Part shown: positions 28,733 through 39,019 of the stretch, piece by piece
How positions within the stretch are numbered: position 1 is the first letter of the stretch
Layout of the letters: each line of letters starts with the position of its first letter
From: Paenibacillus flagellatus
Lineage (GTDB): Bacteria > Bacillota > Bacilli > Paenibacillales > NBRC-103111
Assembly: GCF_003217775.1 (NCBI RefSeq)
Contig: NZ_QJVJ01000002.1
Span: 668,268-732,267 of the forward strand
Reading direction: 5' to 3'
Length of the DNA: 64,000 bases
Notes under the pieces: model-generated
The model's database searches: none
What the model was told of the DNA's origin: nothing
Seen by the model: only the letters and a program-made list of their open reading frames with translations
Position numbers and translations under genes: made by a program

Positions 28733-30238
28733 ATGTACAACGTACTGATGGTCGACGACGAACGCTGGATATTGGAAGATTTGCGTCAGCTGGTCGATTG
28801 GGAGGCGCTCGGCTTCCGCATCGTCGCGGAAGCCGCATCGGGAACCGAGGCGGAGGTGATGTTCAAGCTGCATCGGCCCGATCTGATCGTAAGCGATGTC
28901 CGGATGCCGGGGCTGAACGGGCTGGACCTGTGCCGGAAGATCGGCGTTCGGAGAGCGGGGACGGTCATCGTGTTCATCAGCGCCTATGACGATTTCGAAT
29001 ACGCGAAGGAAGCGGTTAAGCTCGGCGCGTTCGACTATATGCTCAAACCGGTCAACCCGGCGGAATTGGCGGAGACGCTGGGACGGGTGGCGCGGCATCT
29101 GGAACGGGAGAAGCGCCGTGACGGGCAGCTGGCGGATTACGAGCGGAGCATGGCGTTCATCGAGATGATGGAGCGACGGGGAGAGCCCGGCCTCGTGCGA
29201 GAAACGCTGACGCAGCTCGGTGTTGCCGGAGAGGCGTCTTATCGGGTTGCGATCGTGAAGGCGGGGGAACGGACCGACGGCCATGCGTTCGAGCGGCTGC
29301 TGCGGGACTGGACGGCCTCGCTTCCGCCGAATGTGTCGGTCGCGGGGGCGAGACTGGGCAGCCGCACGTGGGCCTGCGTATTGAACGAGGCCGATGGGAG
29401 GCTCACCGTCGGCGGGTTCCGCGATTTGTGGCGGTCGTTCCGCGCCAAGTCCGGGCTTGATCGCGTGAGGGCGGGAGTCAGCTTGCACTTCCGCGATTTC
29501 GATGCGGTGAGGGAGGCGTATCGCCAGGCGGACATCATGGCGGATCAGCATTTTATCGACGGGCAGTGGGGGGTTCGCATCTATCGCAAGCAGGCCGGCC
29601 GCCGGTTCGACGATGTGTGGAGACGGATCGCGACGGCCGACCGGCACGGGTTGGACGCCGCACTGGACTTCCTGCGCCGCCCGCCGCGAACGGTCAATCT
29701 GGACGGAGCCGTCCGGCTGTACAACGCGATCGCGCTTCGCATCTCGCAGCTTCAGCAGGCGGCCGGAGAACCGGATGTGCTCGCGCCGGGCGACCTGACG
29801 CTGCTCTTCGCCGACATGGCGGATGCGGTCGGCGCATTGAGCGGACGTCTGCGGGAGGGAGCCGGCGAGAAATGGAGGAAGGCCGTCCATCACGTCGTGG
29901 TGGACGAGATGGTCGACGAAATCCGGCGCCGGTACGATCAGAAGCTGATGATCGGCGGCTTCGCCGAGCGCTACCATTTGAGCCCGAACTATTTGAGCCA
30001 TTTGTTCAAGCAGGTGACCGGGGAGTCGTTCACGAGCCTGCTGGTCGGCGTACGGATGAGCAAGGCGGCCGAGCTGCTGGCGGATCAGCGGCTCGCTTTG
30101 CAGGAAGTGAGCGAAAGGGTGGGGTACGACGACTACTTCCATTTCAGCAAGCTGTTCAAGAAACACATGAGGATGACGCCGGCGGCTTATCGCAAATCGA
30201 TCGCCGAATCGCGGACATCACCACACATAAGCACATAA
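28733..30238 (+). CDS. YesN-type response regulator (REC + AraC HTH)
   Basis: 501 residues: receiver domain 1-120 with acidic pocket VDDER, phosphoacceptor Asp55 in LIVSDVRMPG, FISAYDD and the conserved lysine in FDYMLKPV; a central linker; and a C-terminal AraC double HTH (KLMIGGFAERYHLSPNYLSH, VSERVGYDDYFHFSKLFKKH). One nucleotide separates it from the sensor kinase, so they form a two-component pair. Expected to activate the importer operon that begins about 100 bp downstream. Confidence 0.93.
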   Translation: MYNVLMVDDERWILEDLRQLVDWEALGFRIVAEAASGTEAEVMFKLHRPDLIVSDVRMPGLNGLDLCRKIGVRRAGTVIVFISAYDDFEYAKEAVKLGAFDYMLKPVNPAELAETLGRVARHLEREKRRDGQLADYERSMAFIEMMERRGEPGLVRETLTQLGVAGEASYRVAIVKAGERTDGHAFERLLRDWTASLPPNVSVAGARLGSRTWACVLNEADGRLTVGGFRDLWRSFRAKSGLDRVRAGVSLHFRDFDAVREAYRQADIMADQHFIDGQWGVRIYRKQAGRRFDDVWRRIATADRHGLDAALDFLRRPPRTVNLDGAVRLYNAIALRISQLQQAAGEPDVLAPGDLTLLFADMADAVGALSGRLREGAGEKWRKAVHHVVVDEMVDEIRRRYDQKLMIGGFAERYHLSPNYLSHLFKQVTGESFTSLLVGVRMSKAAELLADQRLALQEVSERVGYDDYFHFSKLFKKHMRMTPAAYRKSIAESRTSPHIST

Positions 30239-30334
30239 ACGCATCAAGTAACGCCATGTATTTCGAGGCGCCGGACCTCTAGAATGGGCTTACATACAGA
30301 TCGGCCGTCAGGCCCAAGCTCGGAGGTCCGTACC

Positions 30335-31252
30335 ATGTCGATATCGCGAAAGCCGCTGCCGCACAGGCTATGGCATTTTCGAACCGTGTACTTGATGCTT
30401 CTTCCGGCGTTGTTGTTTTACATCGTTTTTTGCTATGTTCCGATGTACGGCATTTTGATCGCCTTCAAGGATTACAAAATTTCCAAAGGCATCCTGGCCA
30501 GCCCTTGGATCGGCCTCGACATGTTCCGCACCCTTTTTGCGCTCGACAAGTTTTGGCAGGTGATGTTCAATACGCTGTACATCAACGTGCTGAAGCTGAT
30601 CTGGGGTTTCCCCGCGCCGATCGTTCTGGCGCTGCTCCTCAACGAAGTGCGCCGGCGCTTGTTCAAGCGAACGGTGCAGACGATCATTTATTTGCCCCAC
30701 TTCATTTCCTGGGTAACGATCGCCAGTATTGTAACCGCTTTACTTTCGATCAACGACGGATTGGTCAATAAGCTCATCGGGATGCTCGGCGGGGAGAAGA
30801 TCGACTTCCTGACCAACAGCGACTTGTTCCGCCCGCTGCTCGTGGCGACGAACATCTGGAAGGAGGTCGGGTGGAGCACGATCATCTTCTTCGCCGCTAT
30901 CGCCGGCATCTCCCCGGAGCTGTACGAGGCGGCCGTCATGGACGGCGCAGGCCGATGGAGGCAGGTGTGGCACATAACGCTGCCCGGGATCGTTCCGACG
31001 ATCTCCATTCTGCTCATTCTGTCCATGGGCGGCATGATGACGGGCGGATTCGATCAAGTGTTCAACCTGTACAACCCGATGGTGTACGACGTAGGGGATA
31101 CGATCGATACGTACATATTCCGGACCGGCATCGGGGAAGGCAAGTTCAGCATGGCGACCGCGGTCGGACTGTTCCTGAATGTCATCAACTTCATTCTGCT
31201 GTTCACGGTCAACAACATTTCCAGACGGATCAGCGGAATCGGCATTTACTGA
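30335..31252 (+). CDS. Sugar ABC transporter permease, LplB type
   Basis: 305 residues, six membrane segments, with the permease-ATPase coupling motif YEAAVMDGAGRWRQVWHITLP. One half of a CUT1 carbohydrate importer; LplB-type proteins handle oligosaccharides. Start ATG with GGAGG 8 nt upstream; the frame extends upstream but without a site. First gene of the importer. As usual for this group no ATPase is encoded here, so a shared MsmX-type ATPase elsewhere is expected. Confidence 0.92.
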   Translation: MSISRKPLPHRLWHFRTVYLMLLPALLFYIVFCYVPMYGILIAFKDYKISKGILASPWIGLDMFRTLFALDKFWQVMFNTLYINVLKLIWGFPAPIVLALLLNEVRRRLFKRTVQTIIYLPHFISWVTIASIVTALLSINDGLVNKLIGMLGGEKIDFLTNSDLFRPLLVATNIWKEVGWSTIIFFAAIAGISPELYEAAVMDGAGRWRQVWHITLPGIVPTISILLILSMGGMMTGGFDQVFNLYNPMVYDVGDTIDTYIFRTGIGEGKFSMATAVGLFLNVINFILLFTVNNISRRISGIGIY

Positions 31253-31274
31253 CGCCGAGGGAAGGGGGATTTCG

Positions 31275-32147
31275 ATGAGAAAGAGCGCAGGCGAAACCTT
31301 GTTCGATTGGGCCAACTATTTGTTTTTGAGCGCGGTCGCGCTGGCGATGCTTTACCCGTTCTGGCACGTGCTCGTCCGCTCGGTGCTGCCTTACGAAGAA
31401 GCGATCCGATCGGCGATACACGTATTTCCCACCAAGGTGACCTTCGACGCGTACAAGTATGTCTTCACGAACGGCGGGCTGATGCGGGGGGTATGGATAT
31501 CCTTGTTCGTGACGTTCGCAGGCACGGCGTATCAGCTGCTGATTACCGCCATGACCTCGTACGCCTTGACGATCAAGGCGCTGCCGGGCCGAAATCTGAT
31601 CATCAGCATGATCGTCTTCACGATGTTTTTCGGCGGCGGACTCATTCCCTACTATTTGCTGATCCGAAGCCTGCATCTGGTAGACAACTTGCTGGTGATG
31701 ATCGTCCCGGCCGCGATCAGCACGTTCAACATGATCGTCATGAAGACGTTCATGGATACGCTTCCAAAGGAGCTGGAAGAGTCGGCGATGATGGACGGGG
31801 CCGGTTATTTCAAGATATTCGTCCGGCTCATCATGCCGCTGTCCGTGCCGGTCATGGCCACGATCGGGTTGTTCATTGCCGTCGGGCAGTGGAACAACTG
31901 GATGACGGCGATGCTGTTCCTGAACAAGCGCGAGCTGTGGCCGCTGGCGCTGATTTTGCGGGACATTTTGATCGACAACAATACGGAGCTGACGAGACAG
32001 ACCGGCTATACGAGCGACAGCTACTTGCTCGGCGAATCGATCAAGATGGCCGTCGTCATCGTTTCCGTCATTCCGATTGTGGCGGTGTATCCGTTCATCC
32101 AGAAGTACTTTGTCAAAGGGGTGATGATCGGCTCGTTGAAAGGGTAG
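31275..32147 (+). CDS. Sugar ABC transporter permease, LplC/YtcP type
   Basis: 290 residues, six membrane segments, coupling motif LEESAMMDGAGYFKIFVRLIMP and the family ending KYFVKGVMIGSLKG. Partner of the LplB-type permease 22 nt upstream. AAGGGGGA precedes the ATG. Confidence 0.92.
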   Translation: MRKSAGETLFDWANYLFLSAVALAMLYPFWHVLVRSVLPYEEAIRSAIHVFPTKVTFDAYKYVFTNGGLMRGVWISLFVTFAGTAYQLLITAMTSYALTIKALPGRNLIISMIVFTMFFGGGLIPYYLLIRSLHLVDNLLVMIVPAAISTFNMIVMKTFMDTLPKELEESAMMDGAGYFKIFVRLIMPLSVPVMATIGLFIAVGQWNNWMTAMLFLNKRELWPLALILRDILIDNNTELTRQTGYTSDSYLLGESIKMAVVIVSVIPIVAVYPFIQKYFVKGVMIGSLKG

Positions 32148-32257
32148 CGGGAAACGGTAACCGCAGTCGGGCATTCGGCGTGGCAATTCGACGGAAGATG
32201 GGCGCCGAGGCACCGAAACGTGCTTCGTGGCGCATGACGAAGGGGAGGCTGAACGAG

Positions 32258-33862
32258 TTGGGATTGGGAAAAGGGTGGAACAAAGGGATCGGCTATGGGA
32301 CGGTTACGGCGCTGTTGGCCGTATTTCTGGCGGGTTGTTCAAACGATCCGGGAACGGAGGGAGAGGGGAATCCGTCGTCCGGTAAAGACGGGAGCGGCTC
32401 GACGAAGCCCGTCGAGCTTACGCTGATGGCGTTCGAAAGCGCGGAAGTCGCCAAATCCGACGACGACCCGATTTACAAAGCGCTGCAGGAGAAGCTGAAC
32501 ATCCGGCTGAAGGTCGTCTCGTCTCCGTTCAACAACTACAACGACAAGCTGAACGTGATGATCGCTTCCGGCGAGCTGGCCGACTTGTTTTACGGCGACG
32601 GAATCGGCAATCTGGAGCAGTTTCATACGTGGATCGAGGAAGAGATCGTGCTGCCGATGAGCGACAGGTCGGCGGGGTATCCGAACCTGGACAAGGCACT
32701 GAAGCGGTTCGACATGTACAAGGCCGCGACGGGAGGCAAGCATTACGGGCTGCCGATCACCTCTTACAGCGATATCGACAAGCCGGTCTATAACGATCAC
32801 ACCATGTGGATACGCAAAGATTGGCTCGATAAGCTTCATCTGCAGGTCCCTACGACGATCGACGAATTTTACCAAGTGGCCAAAGCGTTCGCCGAGCAGG
32901 ACCCGGACGGCAACAATAAGGCCGACACGTACGGCTACGGTTCGTCGGACGGCTCATGGTGGTTCTATCCGATCCTCAATGCGTTCGGAACGAGCCAGGA
33001 CCGCTACAAGAAGGTCGACGGCAAATGGGTGCCGGAAGTGATCCAGCCCGAAACGAAAGAAGCGCTGGCGTTCCTGAAGAAGCTGTACGACGAGAAAATC
33101 ATGGACCCCGAATTCATGATCAACAACGGGGAGCAGCTGATCGAGAAATTCGTGGCGGGCAAAGTCGGCATCATCTTCAAAAACGGCAGCATGTTCTACA
33201 ATACGTTCTACGACAAGTTCGAGAAAGCGTATCCGGGCCGCGATCCCAAATCGATGTTCGTCGCCGGCGGCGTGATGAAAGGAAAGAGCGGTGCCAAACG
33301 TCTGGACGGCTTCGGCAATTTCTGGATGACCACGCTGATCAACAATCAGATCGGCGAAGAGAAGAAGAAGAAAGCGCTGGAGCTGCTCGATTACTTGGCG
33401 TCCGACGAAGGGATGAGGCTGATGCGTTGGGGCGTCGAAGGCCGGCATTACCGCAAGGAAGGCGACAAGTTCGTGAGTCTGGTGGAAAAGGACGAGAACG
33501 GCGTGCAGAAGACGTTGGCCAAGGTCGCGCCGACGGCGCGGTTGAAAACGCTCATTACGTGGGACAACGGATTCGTGCCGGAGAATACGCGGAACCGGGA
33601 GGAAGTGATCAAGGCCGGCCGGGAAGGGATCGAAAACGCCAACGTCGACCCGCTGTTCGGGATGGTCATCGATCCGAAGGCGCTGCCTCCCGAGCTAACC
33701 AAGACGCTCGGCGATTACGTCGAGGAGACGTTCGTGCAGACGATCGCCAGATCGAAGCAATTCGATGCCGATTGGGAGAAGTTCGTCAAAACATGGCTAT
33801 CCAAAGGCGGGCAAAAAGCATGGGACGAAACGAACAAGAAAGCGTTGGAAGAAGGCCGCTAA
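32258..33862 (+). CDS. Extracellular sugar-binding lipoprotein
   Basis: Receptor of the importer. 534 residues: lipoprotein signal ending VFLAGC, then a two-lobed type I binding fold typical of LplA/YtcQ proteins (SPFNNYNDKLNVMIASGELAD, GLPITSYSDIDKPVYNDHTM, EQDPDGNNKADTYGYGSSDG). TTG 32258 is preferred because AGGGGAGG lies 9 nt upstream and it gives a compact signal peptide; ATG 32234 is the alternative. Its 3' end overlaps the next gene by 43 nt. Confidence 0.9.
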   Translation: MGLGKGWNKGIGYGTVTALLAVFLAGCSNDPGTEGEGNPSSGKDGSGSTKPVELTLMAFESAEVAKSDDDPIYKALQEKLNIRLKVVSSPFNNYNDKLNVMIASGELADLFYGDGIGNLEQFHTWIEEEIVLPMSDRSAGYPNLDKALKRFDMYKAATGGKHYGLPITSYSDIDKPVYNDHTMWIRKDWLDKLHLQVPTTIDEFYQVAKAFAEQDPDGNNKADTYGYGSSDGSWWFYPILNAFGTSQDRYKKVDGKWVPEVIQPETKEALAFLKKLYDEKIMDPEFMINNGEQLIEKFVAGKVGIIFKNGSMFYNTFYDKFEKAYPGRDPKSMFVAGGVMKGKSGAKRLDGFGNFWMTTLINNQIGEEKKKKALELLDYLASDEGMRLMRWGVEGRHYRKEGDKFVSLVEKDENGVQKTLAKVAPTARLKTLITWDNGFVPENTRNREEVIKAGREGIENANVDPLFGMVIDPKALPPELTKTLGDYVEETFVQTIARSKQFDADWEKFVKTWLSKGGQKAWDETNKKALEEGR

Positions 33863-35001
33863 AAGCGGGGAGCGCGTCCGGCGTCACGAATCTTGCCGGC
33901 TCCGGGCGCCGGCCCAGGCTCGAGACGGAACGCATCTGCCTCTATCGTCCCGAACACGCCGGCGACTGGACCTATTGCCACCACCCGCACCTGGGCCGGT
34001 TCAAGGGCAGATGGTATGCGATGTGGTCGAACGCTCCCGCCCACGAGGACGATGCGGGGCAGCGGGTTATGATCGCCGCTTCGGACGATTTCCGTACCTG
34101 GTCGCCGCCTCGTCCGCTTGTCGATTCGATGCCGGGGAAGCACGCGCCGGCGGTGCTGACCGCCGCCGGCTTTCACGAGCATGGGGAGACGCTGGTCGCC
34201 TACTTCGGCAAATACGAGTACGAGCCGGATCAGCTTGAAAACGGGAGCCGCAAGCCGGGCGACCGCGGGCATACGGGCACCGGGCTGTACGCGATGGTGA
34301 CGAGCGACGGCGTCGAGTGGCGGGGACCGATCGATCTTCGGCTTCCGCTCGTCCCGAATCACGGGCCGCAGCGGACGACGTCCGGGCGGCTGATTCTGAG
34401 CGGGAACGTGCTGTTCCCGTTCACGGACGATCCCGCCGGGCTGAGCGGCTGGCGGCTTGCCGGCATATGCCCGGAGACGGCGGACGAAACGGTCCGCGAC
34501 GATTCGGAAGCGATTCATATCTGGAAGAAATCGGCGGGCTGGCCGGTGCTGCTGTGCGAAGGATCGTTCTACCAGACCAAGGACGGCGTCCTCCACATGC
34601 TGCTCAGGAGCAATACGGAGCGGCTATGGGTGACGCGGAGCGAGGACGACGGCGAGAGTTGGTCGGCGCCGAAGCCGACCGACTTTACCGACAACGCGAG
34701 CAAATTCCACTTCGGCCGGCTGCCGGACGGCCGTTACTATTACGTCGGCTGTCCCGATCCCGAACCGCGCTGGATCCGCAATCCGCTTGTCCTGTCCTTA
34801 TCCGGCGACGGCGCCGTCTTCGACCGGCATTACGTGCTGGGGGACGACCGGTACGCCATCCGGTATCCGGGCATGTGCAAAGGGGGCGATTACGGTTATC
34901 CCCATACGAGGTTCGAAGACGGCTATTTGCACGTGATTTATTCCGCCGGCAAGGAAAGCATCTATGTATTGCGGACGGCTGTCGATCATAAGGAGGGATA
35001 G
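33820..35001 (+). CDS. Sialidase-like (BNR repeat) propeller protein
   Basis: 393 residues, no signal peptide. A canonical Asp box SEDDGESWSAP and a degenerate one, ASDDFRTWSPP, plus repeated LFPF/HMLLRSN-type strands, indicate a six-bladed sialidase/BNR propeller. Such proteins in sugar loci act as exo-glycosidases or lyases; sialidase activity is not implied. The only in-frame start before the domain is ATG 33820, inside the binding-protein gene, with AAAGGCGGG upstream, so translation is probably coupled by a 43-nt overlap. The first 30 residues are basic and atypical. Confidence 0.75.
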   Translation: MGRNEQESVGRRPLKAGSASGVTNLAGSGRRPRLETERICLYRPEHAGDWTYCHHPHLGRFKGRWYAMWSNAPAHEDDAGQRVMIAASDDFRTWSPPRPLVDSMPGKHAPAVLTAAGFHEHGETLVAYFGKYEYEPDQLENGSRKPGDRGHTGTGLYAMVTSDGVEWRGPIDLRLPLVPNHGPQRTTSGRLILSGNVLFPFTDDPAGLSGWRLAGICPETADETVRDDSEAIHIWKKSAGWPVLLCEGSFYQTKDGVLHMLLRSNTERLWVTRSEDDGESWSAPKPTDFTDNASKFHFGRLPDGRYYYVGCPDPEPRWIRNPLVLSLSGDGAVFDRHYVLGDDRYAIRYPGMCKGGDYGYPHTRFEDGYLHVIYSAGKESIYVLRTAVDHKEG

Positions 35002-35003
35002 CG

Positions 35004-38000
35004 ATGGCGCGATACGGGAACATGGGCAGGCTCGTCGGTGCGGCGGCCGCAATGCTGTTCGCCCTGTGCGTTGCGCTGGGGGTCGGCGGCAAGGCGGAGG
35101 CGGCCGGCACGACCTATTATGTAAGCGCTTCGGCAGGCGACGACGCCAATGCGGGAACGAGCGAGCAAGCTCCGTGGAAAACGCTGGCCAAGGTGTCCTC
35201 CGTCCCGTTTCAGCCGGGGGACGTCATCTTGTTGAAGGGCGGCGACGTCTGGACCGGCGAGTCGCTGAACGTGCGAGGCTCGGGAACGGCGTCCGAGCCG
35301 ATCGTCTTATCGTCCTACGGAACCGGAAGACCGAAAATCAGCCATTACGGAACCGCGCTCCTGCTGGAAAATGTAAGCGGCTGGACCGTGCGCGGCCTCG
35401 AGCTCGAGGTGCGTTCGAACGCGACGTTGACCGGCGGCGGCGGCATCGCGGCGGCGCTGATGGTTGCATTCAGCGGCGGCGGGCCGTATTCCGACATTAC
35501 GATTCAAGACAATCTGATTTATGGAGAAGGAATCGATCGCAGCACCGAGGGCATCTATGTCACCGCCCTGCATCCGGGGAACCTGAACGAAGAAGTCGCG
35601 CGCAATTTGACGATCGCGGACAATACGATTCGCGATCTCGGCTGGCGCGCCGTCTATACCGGCGGCTGGGATACCGACGGCGGCAAGGGCATGACGTCCA
35701 CGGCGCTGTTCCACAACGTCCGAATTTTGCGCAACACCGTTTCCAACATCGGCAATCAAGGGATGATTTTGAGCAACGCCAACCATAGCGCAATCAAGTG
35801 GAACGTCGTTCATCATGCCGGCCAGTATGCGGGGAGCGGCGTAACATGGGGGCCGGGCGGGATATGGCCGATCTACGGGTCCCATATCGAGATCAAATTC
35901 AATGAAGTGTACGCCATGTCGGACAGCGGCATCGGCTATGACGCGGCGGGAATCAACATCGATTGCTCCAGCGAGTTTGTCGTCGTGCGGTACAATTACA
36001 GCCACGACAACAAAGGCCCGGGCATCACGACGATGGCCAACATCCATTCGCTCATTGCGAACAACAAGGTCGGCGGCAATTACGGCTTGACGACGATCGG
36101 CAGCGGCCAGATCGCGTTATCCGACGCGACCAACGAGCCGCAACGGCTGACGGGCGTGAAGCAGCTGCGGATCGAGGACAATCTGATCTCGGTCGACCGG
36201 CCCGGCACGGCGGCGATTACGTCCCGGCGTTTTTATACGACGGGCGACGCCTGGGCCGGCAACGGCATTACGGGAAACAACATCCTCCTGCAGCCGAATA
36301 CGCCGGGCACCCAAGTTTATGATTTCGGGGAAGGCGGCACGATCGACCAGGCGAACGGCAACCGCATCTACAGCGCGGGCGGATCGGAATTCCGCGCCGC
36401 GAAGAGCGGTACGACGTATGCAAGTCTGGCGGACTGGCGGAGCGGAACCGGCTACGACGCCAACAGCGCGACAGCCGTGCTCGACCCGTCGCCTCCGGGC
36501 AACGTCGCCGGGCTGTCCGGCGCGCCGAATGCGGCGCCGTACGGGATCGCCCTGTCATGGACGGCGGCAACCGACGCCGGAAGCGGGATCGACCACTACA
36601 ACATTTATCGTTCGACGAATCCGAGCTTCACCCCGTCATATGCCACGATGGTCGGCGAAGCGAAGGGAACGTCGTTCGTCGACGCGGAAGAGCTTGAACC
36701 GGCGACGACTTATTACTACAAAGTCGAAGCGGAAGACCGCAACGGCCGTACAAGTCCGGCCCCGGCCGCCGTCAGCGTGACGTCCGGCGCCGCGCCGCCC
36801 GCACCGCTCCGCGTCTTCCAGGCTTCCCGCGATTTCAGCGCCTTCGACCAGGGGCCCGTCTGGTGGTATCAATACGGGCAGAACGGCAGCTATACGAACA
36901 TTCCCGCCTATTATCCGGCTTGGCATGCATGGCGGCTGGGGCAGACGTCGCTCATGACGGGCGGTGCGCGTCAGCATCCCGATCTGCAGGACAGCGTTCG
37001 CACCTGGGTTGCGCCGTACAGCGGCAATGTCACGATATCCGCAGCGGGACCGATCGCCATGGAGCAGACGGGGCCGACGGCCGACGGCGTACGGGTCAAG
37101 GTGCTGCGCGGCACGTCCCAGCTGTGGCCGGGAAACGGCTGGCAGACCGTCACGACCGACGCGCCGGTGTCTTTTCCGAATCTGTCCGTCTCCGTAACCA
37201 AGGGCGAGACGATCCGATTCCTAGTGAACCGGGGCCAGACCCACGAGTACGATACGACGCTGTGGGACCCGATCGTCGCCTATACGTCGATCGTACCGCC
37301 TTCGCCCCCTCCCGCGACGCCGGGCGTCCGAATCCCGAGTCCGCTGACGGTCGAGGAGATGCGCGACGACTTCGAGGACGGGGACGCCGCCGGATGGACC
37401 GCGGCTTACGGTAGCTGGACGGTCGTCTCCGGAGCGGGCAGAGCCTATCGGCAGACCGATCCGAACGGCGGAATGGTCTATGCGGGGCAGTCGGGGTGGA
37501 GCGATTATACCGTCGAAGCATCCGTTACGCCGACCGCTTTCTCGGCTTCGGGAGGCAGCGTGTCGCTCGGCGTGCTGTATCGGGACGCGGCCAACCGATA
37601 CACGCTGCAATTCAACAGCAACGGGACGATCGAGATCAAGAAGTTCGCGAACGGCACGAGCGTGTCGCTCGGCTCGAAAGCGTATCCGGTGACGGCGGGG
37701 ACCCGGTATGCGGTAAGGGCGGACGTTTACCGGGACGGAGGGAGCGGCGGCCAGAGCATCCGCATGTACGTCAACGGCCTGCTGGAGCTTACCGTCTACG
37801 ACACGGCCTCCATTCTGACCGAAGGCCGGGTGGCGCTGGATGCGTGGCGAGCGCAGGCCGACTTCGACGATATCGCCGTGCACCGGGCCGCGAACGTCTG
37901 GGTGGAGGCGCAGGACTGGTGGTACGACAGCTTCGAGGATCCCGGCGCAACCGCTTCGTCGTGGAGCGTCGGCGGAGGAAGCTGGTCGCCGGTCTTCGAC

Positions 38001-38957
38001 AAGACGCGTTCCTATAAGCAGACCGGTTACGGGGCGGCGTCGGCCGCGGCCGGCGATCCCGACTGGCGCGATTACGGCGTGCAGGTCAGGGTGAAGCTGG
38101 CCGATGCAGCCGCAGGCGGCACCGTTCGGCTCGCCTTTCGGCGCGCCGATGCGAACCATTCTTACTACGTATACTTGAACAACGATCAGACGGTCGGGAT
38201 CGGGAAGAACGACGGCGGCGTCCGCACGATTCTGGCAAGCCGAAGCTATCCGATCGCGGTCGGAACGGAATACGAGCTGAAAGCGTTTGCCGTCGGCGGT
38301 CAGATCGACTTGTACTTGAACGGCAAGAAGCTTCTTTCCGCATCGGACACGACGTTCGTCACGGGAGGAATCGCGTTGGAAACGTCAGGCGCCACCGCCT
38401 ATTTCGACGATGTCGTCGTCCAGCGGCTGCCGGTAGCGCCCTCGTATACGGCCGATTTCGAGAACGGCGGCACCGCGGGCTGGAACGCCGTGTCCGGCAG
38501 TTGGCAGATCGCCCAAGGCGCTACCCGGGAATACCGGCAGACGGGGACGGCGTTCGCGTTGTCCGCGCTTGCGGGCGGGACCTGGAACGATTTCGCGTTG
38601 AAGGCGCGGGTGAAGATCGACAGCGCCTCCGGCGCCGGCGGAGGATTCGCGCATCTGAACTTCCGTTACCGGGATGCCGACAACTATTACTTCGTTTATT
38701 TGAACGACAACAACGCGATCGAGATCAAGAAGAAGGTTGCCGGCGTGCAAACCTCGCTTGCTTACAAACCATATCTCGTCTCGCTCGGGAGAGAGTACCG
38801 GGTCCAAGTCGTCGTGTCCGGCAGCCATATCGATCTGTACATCAACGGGGTGAAGGAGCTGTCGGCAACCGATTCCTCCTTCGCTTCCGGCGGGATCGCG
38901 CTGGAAACGTGGCAGGCGGCCGCATCGTTCGACGACGTTGCCGTAACCGCCCTATGA
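35004..38957 (+). CDS. Giant secreted right-handed beta-helix protein with FN3 and repeated lectin-like domains
   Basis: 1317 residues. Signal peptide (cleavage near AEAAG, about 33); parallel beta-helix about 38-480 starting with YYVSASAGDDANAGTSEQAP, as in polysaccharide lyases and GH28/PL1/PL9-type enzymes; fibronectin-III domain about 497-592; an accessory module about 600-762 shared with two neighbours (ending WDPIVAY); then three related about 170-residue LamG/DUF1080-like domains, beginning near 787, 972 and 1147 and each ending FDD(I/V)(A/V)V. Probably a secreted depolymerase for the glycan imported by this locus. The cleavage chemistry cannot be read from the sequence. AAGGAGGG overlaps the previous stop. 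Confidence 0.85.
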   Translation: MARYGNMGRLVGAAAAMLFALCVALGVGGKAEAAGTTYYVSASAGDDANAGTSEQAPWKTLAKVSSVPFQPGDVILLKGGDVWTGESLNVRGSGTASEPIVLSSYGTGRPKISHYGTALLLENVSGWTVRGLELEVRSNATLTGGGGIAAALMVAFSGGGPYSDITIQDNLIYGEGIDRSTEGIYVTALHPGNLNEEVARNLTIADNTIRDLGWRAVYTGGWDTDGGKGMTSTALFHNVRILRNTVSNIGNQGMILSNANHSAIKWNVVHHAGQYAGSGVTWGPGGIWPIYGSHIEIKFNEVYAMSDSGIGYDAAGINIDCSSEFVVVRYNYSHDNKGPGITTMANIHSLIANNKVGGNYGLTTIGSGQIALSDATNEPQRLTGVKQLRIEDNLISVDRPGTAAITSRRFYTTGDAWAGNGITGNNILLQPNTPGTQVYDFGEGGTIDQANGNRIYSAGGSEFRAAKSGTTYASLADWRSGTGYDANSATAVLDPSPPGNVAGLSGAPNAAPYGIALSWTAATDAGSGIDHYNIYRSTNPSFTPSYATMVGEAKGTSFVDAEELEPATTYYYKVEAEDRNGRTSPAPAAVSVTSGAAPPAPLRVFQASRDFSAFDQGPVWWYQYGQNGSYTNIPAYYPAWHAWRLGQTSLMTGGARQHPDLQDSVRTWVAPYSGNVTISAAGPIAMEQTGPTADGVRVKVLRGTSQLWPGNGWQTVTTDAPVSFPNLSVSVTKGETIRFLVNRGQTHEYDTTLWDPIVAYTSIVPPSPPPATPGVRIPSPLTVEEMRDDFEDGDAAGWTAAYGSWTVVSGAGRAYRQTDPNGGMVYAGQSGWSDYTVEASVTPTAFSASGGSVSLGVLYRDAANRYTLQFNSNGTIEIKKFANGTSVSLGSKAYPVTAGTRYAVRADVYRDGGSGGQSIRMYVNGLLELTVYDTASILTEGRVALDAWRAQADFDDIAVHRAANVWVEAQDWWYDSFEDPGATASSWSVGGGSWSPVFDKTRSYKQTGYGAASAAAGDPDWRDYGVQVRVKLADAAAGGTVRLAFRRADANHSYYVYLNNDQTVGIGKNDGGVRTILASRSYPIAVGTEYELKAFAVGGQIDLYLNGKKLLSASDTTFVTGGIALETSGATAYFDDVVVQRLPVAPSYTADFENGGTAGWNAVSGSWQIAQGATREYRQTGTAFALSALAGGTWNDFALKARVKIDSASGAGGGFAHLNFRYRDADNYYFVYLNDNNAIEIKKKVAGVQTSLAYKPYLVSLGREYRVQVVVSGSHIDLYINGVKELSATDSSFASGGIALETWQAAASFDDVAVTAL

Positions 38958-39019
38958 CCCGTTCAGCCGGCTTGCACCCAAGACGACAACAAGAGCGACG
39001 ACGGAAGGAGTGAACCGAC

